DNA from: Actinomycetota bacterium
GTDB taxonomy: Bacteria > Actinomycetota > Acidimicrobiia > Acidimicrobiales > Acidimicrobiaceae
Length of the DNA: 8,777 nucleotides
Direction of reading: 5' to 3'
Assembly (NCBI GenBank): GCA_027318945.1
Contig: DAHVOF010000003.1
Span: 1-8,777 of the forward strand
Position 1 is the stretch's first letter. Every line of letters starts with the position of its first letter. The notes below the pieces were generated by a model that worked only from the letters and a program-made list of their open reading frames with translations, ran no database searches and was not told where the DNA came from. Positions 6,193 to 8,777 of the stretch are shown here, in pieces. A program made the translations under genes and the position numbers.

Positions 6193-6460
6193 CTCGTCTA
6201 TCTGCTCCGGTGTCAGAATCCATCTTGGAGCGTACCATGCTTGCTCGCGGAGCTGCCAAGAGAGTACTCGCCGCAAGGAGGTGCACTGTCGAATAGGTTT
6301 TGCGAGGAGGCGCGCTGGTGGATCGGTGAACCGCACCTCAGAGCTCTCATGGATCGGGCGCACGGCTCCCAGACGCGGCTGGCTTTCGCGTGCATTTAAA
6401 ATATGACGTAAAATTCGAGAGCTGTGCGGATCGAATGAGCCGAGTGTTAGGGGGTATGGC
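6193..6460. other. Divergent intergenic region between anSME-like and thioesterase genes
   Basis: This stretch should hold the promoters of both outward-reading genes. It contains an AT-rich patch at about 6391-6415 with TTTAAAATA and GTAAAAT, which could supply -10 elements on either strand, but I see no well-spaced -35. The thioesterase ribosome binding site AGGGGG is at 6449-6454. The minus-strand frame of the anSME-like gene continues through 6193-6363 without a stop, so a longer N-terminus cannot be fully excluded. Confidence 0.4.
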
Positions 6461-6877
6461 GTGAAGCCAACTTTGAAACCTGGAATCGAGCACGAGTTCG
6501 CCTACCGCGTTCCGGAGTCCAAGATTGTTCCGGCCCTCTATCCAGAGGCCGAGGAGTTCCAGCTCATGCCACACGTGCTTGCCACGGGGTTTCTTGTAGG
6601 GCTTATCGAGTGGGCTTGCGTCAAAGCGCTCCACCCGCATCTTGATTGGCCGGACGAACAGACCCTTGGCACTCACATCAACATCAGCCATGAGGCTCCC
6701 ACTCCGCCCGGACTCGAGGTAAAAGCTCGAGTGAAGCTGACCGAGGTGGAGGGCCGCAGGCTCTTCTTTTATGTAGAAGCTGACGACGGAGACGACATCA
6801 TAAGCCGGGGTACGCACGAGAGATTCGTTGTCGACAGGGCACGGTTCGTCGAAAAGGTCAACCTCAAAAAACCTTGA
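6461..6877 (+). CDS. FlK-like hotdog-fold acyl-CoA thioesterase
   Basis: The 138-residue protein aligns by eye along its whole length with fluoroacetyl-CoA thioesterase FlK of Streptomyces cattleya. Shared segments are LYPEAEEF, ATGFLVGLIEWACVKAL, SLGT/TLGT, HEAPTPPGL, VEGRR and GTHER. The catalytic residues have the same numbering: Thr42, Glu50 and His77 (His76 in FlK). The reaction is therefore hydrolysis of a short acyl-CoA or similar thioester in the cytoplasm. The FlK lid residue Phe36 corresponds to Met36 here, so fluoroacetyl-CoA specificity should not be assumed. Translation starts at GTG 6461 with AGGGGG 6 bases upstream. An ATG at 6456 is followed at once by TGA and is too close to that site. 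The gene is divergent from the anSME-like gene and convergent with the radical SAM cassette. Co-function with either is unproven. Confidence 0.85.
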   Translation: MKPTLKPGIEHEFAYRVPESKIVPALYPEAEEFQLMPHVLATGFLVGLIEWACVKALHPHLDWPDEQTLGTHINISHEAPTPPGLEVKARVKLTEVEGRRLFFYVEADDGDDIISRGTHERFVVDRARFVEKVNLKKP

Positions 6878-6898
6878 CTCTGGCCTGAGAGCTGCCAT

Positions 6899-6946
6899 GC
6901 ATGCGGGAACTCTGTGCGCGAGATCGCAATCGGAGTTCCCGCATGC
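6899..6946. terminator. Perfect 14-bp stem between convergent genes, likely bidirectional terminator
   Basis: GCATGCGGGAACTC at 6899-6912 is the exact inverse of GAGTTCCCGCATGC at 6933-6946, with a 20-base loop. It fills the gap between the thioesterase stop (6877) and the stop of the minus-strand radical SAM gene (6953). No clear T-tract flanks it on either side. Position and symmetry argue for termination or 3'-end protection in both directions; a protein-binding dyad is the alternative. Confidence 0.65.
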
Positions 6947-6952
6947 GCTGTG

Positions 6953-8335
6953 CTAATCCATCTCCATTTGGAATACCATTGGCATTCCCTTGTCCCAGCC
7001 ATCCCAGAGGAAGTCGCTTTCTCTCCCATCCGCGATCAGGCGCATCACGTAGCGCACCTGATCTTTGTAGAAATCGCAGAAGGCGCCTTTTGATTCCATG
7101 ACGCCGTTTAGCTCGTGAGCTTCGGCTGGACATGGAGCTCCGCAGAAGTGGCGGACTGGGCAGGTGCCGCACTCTCCGATCTCTTCGATCTTCCTTGTAG
7201 TCACGCTCTTGAAGGCTTCTGTTTCGAAACTGGTTTCAAGGTCTCCATCGAAAAGGTTTCCCCCGCGGAAGCTGGGCAGCCCGATGAACTCGCTGCAGGG
7301 GAACAGATCCCCTTTGGCGTCTACGGCAAAGAAACAGCGCCCGCCACCGCACGGCGAGATGTCGCACATCAACCTTCGTGCAGTCGGTGCGACGACTGCG
7401 AGGATTATGTTGGCGAAATTCGCCACCACGAGCTTGCGCCCGCTCTCCCGGTAGAGTTCGTGGGTCCGCTCGAGCGCTTTCAGGTACGCTCTAGAGAACG
7501 TCGCATCGTCTGGGCGGACTTCCAGCCCTCCAGGAAGGGTGCACCGGACCTGATTGAGCATGCAGGTGGGGACTTCCATGGAATGGAACAGTTCGACCAT
7601 CTCGTTCAGATGTTGAAGGTTTTGGGTGGTGACGGTAGTGATCACGGAGTAGTTCTGGTAGCCACGAAGCTTCTCCATAGATTCCAGAACCCTGTTGTGA
7701 ATCCCGCGGCCGTTGAAAGTGTGCCTGGTGCGGTCGGTCACCTCGGGAGTCGGCCCGTCCAGCGAAAGCCCGAGGCTGATCCCTCGCGAGGTTATGAACT
7801 CGATAGCGTCGTCATCCAAAAGGGTGCCGTTGGTTTGAATTCCGAAGATGTAGTCGTCCTTGAAGCGGTCGATGGCTGCGAAGACGTTTTCGCGGTTCAA
7901 CATCGGCTCGGATCCGTGGAAGATCAACTGCGGCTGGCTATCAGGCGGCATCTGGGTGCGAAAAAACCCAAGGAGAGTTTCTAGAGCCTCGAAGAGCCTT
8001 TCCCGCGACATGTGGTTCCCGCCGCGCCTCATGCGTTCCGGCAGGTAGCAGTAGGTGCAGTTCAGATTGCATCGCTCTGTGGGGTTGAAGTACACGGCAG
8101 AAGGCGTAAGACCGAAACGAAGGTGCTCGAGCTCGGCCGAAAATGCGGGGCGGGACTCGGCCACCCTGCCTAGAAAGTCAGTGTCGCTCGAAAGCCGGGC
8201 CGATCGCCCTTTTTCGACGAGGGTCCAAAATGCCGATTGCGGCTCGAGCAGCGCCTCGTACTCCGGATGGCCGATGTCGAAGGTGACCAGCCGGTTGTGC
8301 ATGTCTGTTGCCAGGTCTAGCTCAGCCACTGGCAT
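6953..8335 (-). CDS. cbpB: Peptide-modifying radical SAM/SPASM enzyme, CbpB-like
   Basis: The 460-residue protein has an 80-residue N-terminal region (VAELDLATDMHNRLVTFD and on) before the radical SAM core. The core has Cys89, Cys93 and Cys96 in CNLNCTYCY, HGSEP at 140-144 as a variant of the usual GGEP SAM-binding motif, and LGLSLDGP at 188-195. The SPASM region has cysteines at 324, 329, 334, 347, 389, 392, 398, 402 and 420, enough for two auxiliary iron-sulfur clusters. SPASM enzymes commonly crosslink or epimerise ribosomal peptides, and the 45-residue peptide gene immediately upstream supplies a candidate substrate. ATG 8335 has AAAGG directly upstream with good spacing. The frame also opens at a TTG (8350) without a ribosome binding site, which I reject. 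The gene follows the peptide gene by 65 bases, probably in one B12-riboswitch-controlled transcript. The CbpB name rests on my recollection of that family's context and not on a search. Confidence 0.85.
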   Translation of the reverse strand: MPVAELDLATDMHNRLVTFDIGHPEYEALLEPQSAFWTLVEKGRSARLSSDTDFLGRVAESRPAFSAELEHLRFGLTPSAVYFNPTERCNLNCTYCYLPERMRRGGNHMSRERLFEALETLLGFFRTQMPPDSQPQLIFHGSEPMLNRENVFAAIDRFKDDYIFGIQTNGTLLDDDAIEFITSRGISLGLSLDGPTPEVTDRTRHTFNGRGIHNRVLESMEKLRGYQNYSVITTVTTQNLQHLNEMVELFHSMEVPTCMLNQVRCTLPGGLEVRPDDATFSRAYLKALERTHELYRESGRKLVVANFANIILAVVAPTARRLMCDISPCGGGRCFFAVDAKGDLFPCSEFIGLPSFRGGNLFDGDLETSFETEAFKSVTTRKIEEIGECGTCPVRHFCGAPCPAEAHELNGVMESKGAFCDFYKDQVRYVMRLIADGRESDFLWDGWDKGMPMVFQMEMD

Positions 8336-8400
8336 GCACCTTTGATCCAAGGTTTTCGGCTCTTGGGGCGCAACTTTTTAATGCGGTGATCCAGGAGCAA
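8336..8400 (-). other. Spacer between peptide and radical SAM genes
   Basis: The 65 bases between the peptide stop and the enzyme start contain an A/T run near 8376-8382 but no stable hairpin that would end transcription. Read-through from the riboswitch leader into the enzyme gene is therefore plausible. The enzyme's ribosome binding site AAAGG lies at its distal end. Confidence 0.4.
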
Positions 8401-8538
8401 TCAGCGTGCATCGTGCTTCTCCTCGATGGTCTGAGCGGACCTGTTTACGACAAGGACGTAATGGGAAAGTCCGATTCCGGTGGGTCGGCACGCCTTTCGG
8501 TATGCTTTCACCGCTGGCTTGGCTGCAGAGGATTTCAT
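8401..8538 (-). CDS. cbpA: 45-residue precursor peptide of a riboswitch-controlled RiPP-like system, CbpA-like
   Basis: The peptide starts MKSSAAKPAVKAYRKACRPT, continues GIGLSHYVLVVNRSAQTIEE and ends KHDAR. It has one cysteine (Cys17) and a Lys/Arg-rich first half. A hydrophobic GIGLSHYVLVV centre (21-31) precedes a polar charged tail. ATG 8538 has a very strong Shine-Dalgarno site (AGGGAGGTG, 8552-8544) 5-7 bases upstream. The frame extends upstream to 8643, but that part overlaps the regulatory leader and lacks its own site. It sits directly before a SPASM radical SAM enzyme and after a cobalamin riboswitch, which is the layout I recall for the CbpA modified-peptide family of about 45 residues. 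There is no Gly-Gly leader cleavage site, and no protease or exporter is seen in the window. The modified residue and final product are unknown. Confidence 0.8.
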   Translation of the reverse strand: MKSSAAKPAVKAYRKACRPTGIGLSHYVLVVNRSAQTIEEKHDAR

Positions 8539-8543
8539 CGGTT

Positions 8544-8567
8544 CACCTCCCTTCCGCAAAAGGGCGG
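8544..8567 (-). promoter_or_regulatory. Alternative hairpins over the peptide ribosome binding site
   Basis: On the minus strand CCCTT (8564-8560) can pair with AAGGG (8553-8549) around a 6-base loop, covering the first bases of the Shine-Dalgarno sequence AGGGAGGTG (8552-8544). A competing pairing of CCGC (8567-8564) with GCGG (8557-8554) would free it. Such mutually exclusive small hairpins suit a translation-controlling expression platform for the upstream riboswitch. Confidence 0.4.
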
Positions 8568-8673
8568 CAGATACGGCATCATAGAACCGGCAGTAAATCC
8601 GGATATAAACATTTAGGCAAGCCTCCCGTTGCCACTCTGCCATTCCACCGGCAGGTTATGTCCTTACCGCAGA
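8568..8673 (-). other. Leader between riboswitch aptamer and peptide gene
   Basis: The region is untranslated or contains only an unsupported extension of the peptide frame. The CTCTGC next to the B12 box (8674-8669) can pair with GCAGAG further along (8641-8636), with flanking GCC/GGC bases adding to the stem, so it may be part of the expression platform. No U-tract terminator is visible, which points to translational control more than transcriptional control. Confidence 0.4.
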
Positions 8674-8777
8674 GGCCGGTCTCCTGACTTGCGCATCTCC
8701 GCTCGTACCGCCTTCCCGGGCAAACATGCCCAGTGGCCAAAAGGTACGAACTCCTCGCTTACAGTGGCGGGCCCGTG
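8674..8777 (-). ncRNA. Cobalamin riboswitch, 3' part (5' part outside window)
   Basis: Read on the minus strand, the segment contains conserved cobalamin-aptamer elements in order. These are CCCGCCACTGTAAGCGAGGA near the window edge, CGTACC paired with GGTACG around the GGCCACTGGGC...GCCCGGGAAGGC arm, and AAGTCAGGAGACCGGCC at 8690-8674, the B12 box region. The 5' strand of the closing stem and the GGTGCC-like start would lie past 8777. It points at the peptide and radical SAM genes, so the cassette is expected to respond to adenosylcobalamin or a related corrinoid, normally by repression when B12 is present. Confidence 0.9.

Noticed and set aside
6193..6363. N-terminal extension of the anSME-like protein by 57 residues
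   Set aside because: The extension is Arg-rich and unlike anSME N-termini, while ATG 6192 places CxxxCxxC at the usual residue 18-25. It remains possible but is less likely.
5356..6399. A 347-codon open frame on the plus strand
   Set aside because: It is antisense to the anSME-like gene with its complete radical SAM and SPASM motifs, has no recognisable motif of its own and no convincing ribosome binding site.
7115..7984. A 289-codon open frame on the plus strand
   Set aside because: It is antisense to the CbpB-like radical SAM gene and shows no family motif.
8539..8643. N-terminal extension of the precursor peptide by 35 residues
   Set aside because: It would overlap the leader structures and lacks a ribosome binding site, while ATG 8538 has the strongest Shine-Dalgarno site in the window.
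1..8777. CRISPR arrays, tRNA genes, transposons or phage genes
   Set aside because: No regularly spaced direct repeats, cloverleaf-like segments, transposase motifs or terminal inverted repeats were seen on either strand.

Overview
This is a stretch of G+C-rich bacterial chromosome, G+C-rich by eye. Shine-Dalgarno sites are clear and the start codons used are ATG and GTG. The gene content suggests an environmental bacterium with anaerobic or sulfur-linked metabolism: a UbiD-type decarboxylase, a sulfide:quinone oxidoreductase-like flavoprotein, an anaerobic sulfatase-maturase-like radical SAM enzyme and a second SPASM radical SAM enzyme. The taxon cannot be fixed from these genes. No tRNA, rRNA, CRISPR array, insertion sequence or integrase was seen.

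Left part (1-3529, plus strand). The window opens in the last 49 codons of an unrecognised gene, followed by a strong hairpin without a U-tract. A UbiD-family prFMN-dependent decarboxylase follows. Five bases after its stop is a 49-residue zinc-ribbon protein, an arrangement like the small third subunit of some hydroxyarylic acid decarboxylases. A 266-base intergenic stretch leads to a small one-helix membrane protein and then a 313-residue polytopic membrane protein that is a clear tandem duplication of a four-helix unit.

Middle (3530-6460). A GC-rich hairpin that overlaps the end of the next gene separates the convergent blocks. On the minus strand lies a type II sulfide:quinone oxidoreductase-like gene with its own recognisable promoter inside an AT-rich inverted repeat. 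Upstream of it, also on the minus strand, is an anSME-like radical SAM/SPASM enzyme with a C-terminal SEC-C zinc motif. A divergent intergenic region separates that gene from a plus-strand hotdog thioesterase closely resembling fluoroacetyl-CoA thioesterase FlK.

Right part (6878-8777). A perfect 14-bp stem separates the thioesterase from a convergent minus-strand cassette. Read 5'->3' on the minus strand, the cassette is the 3' half of a cobalamin riboswitch (cut by the window edge), a leader with a hairpin that can cover the ribosome binding site, a 45-residue peptide with one cysteine, and a SPASM-type radical SAM enzyme. The layout and sequences match what I recall as the CbpA/CbpB ('cobopep') peptide-modification system. 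It is a RiPP-like system apparently controlled by vitamin B12 whose product and purpose are, to my knowledge, not established. This is the most interesting part of the window.
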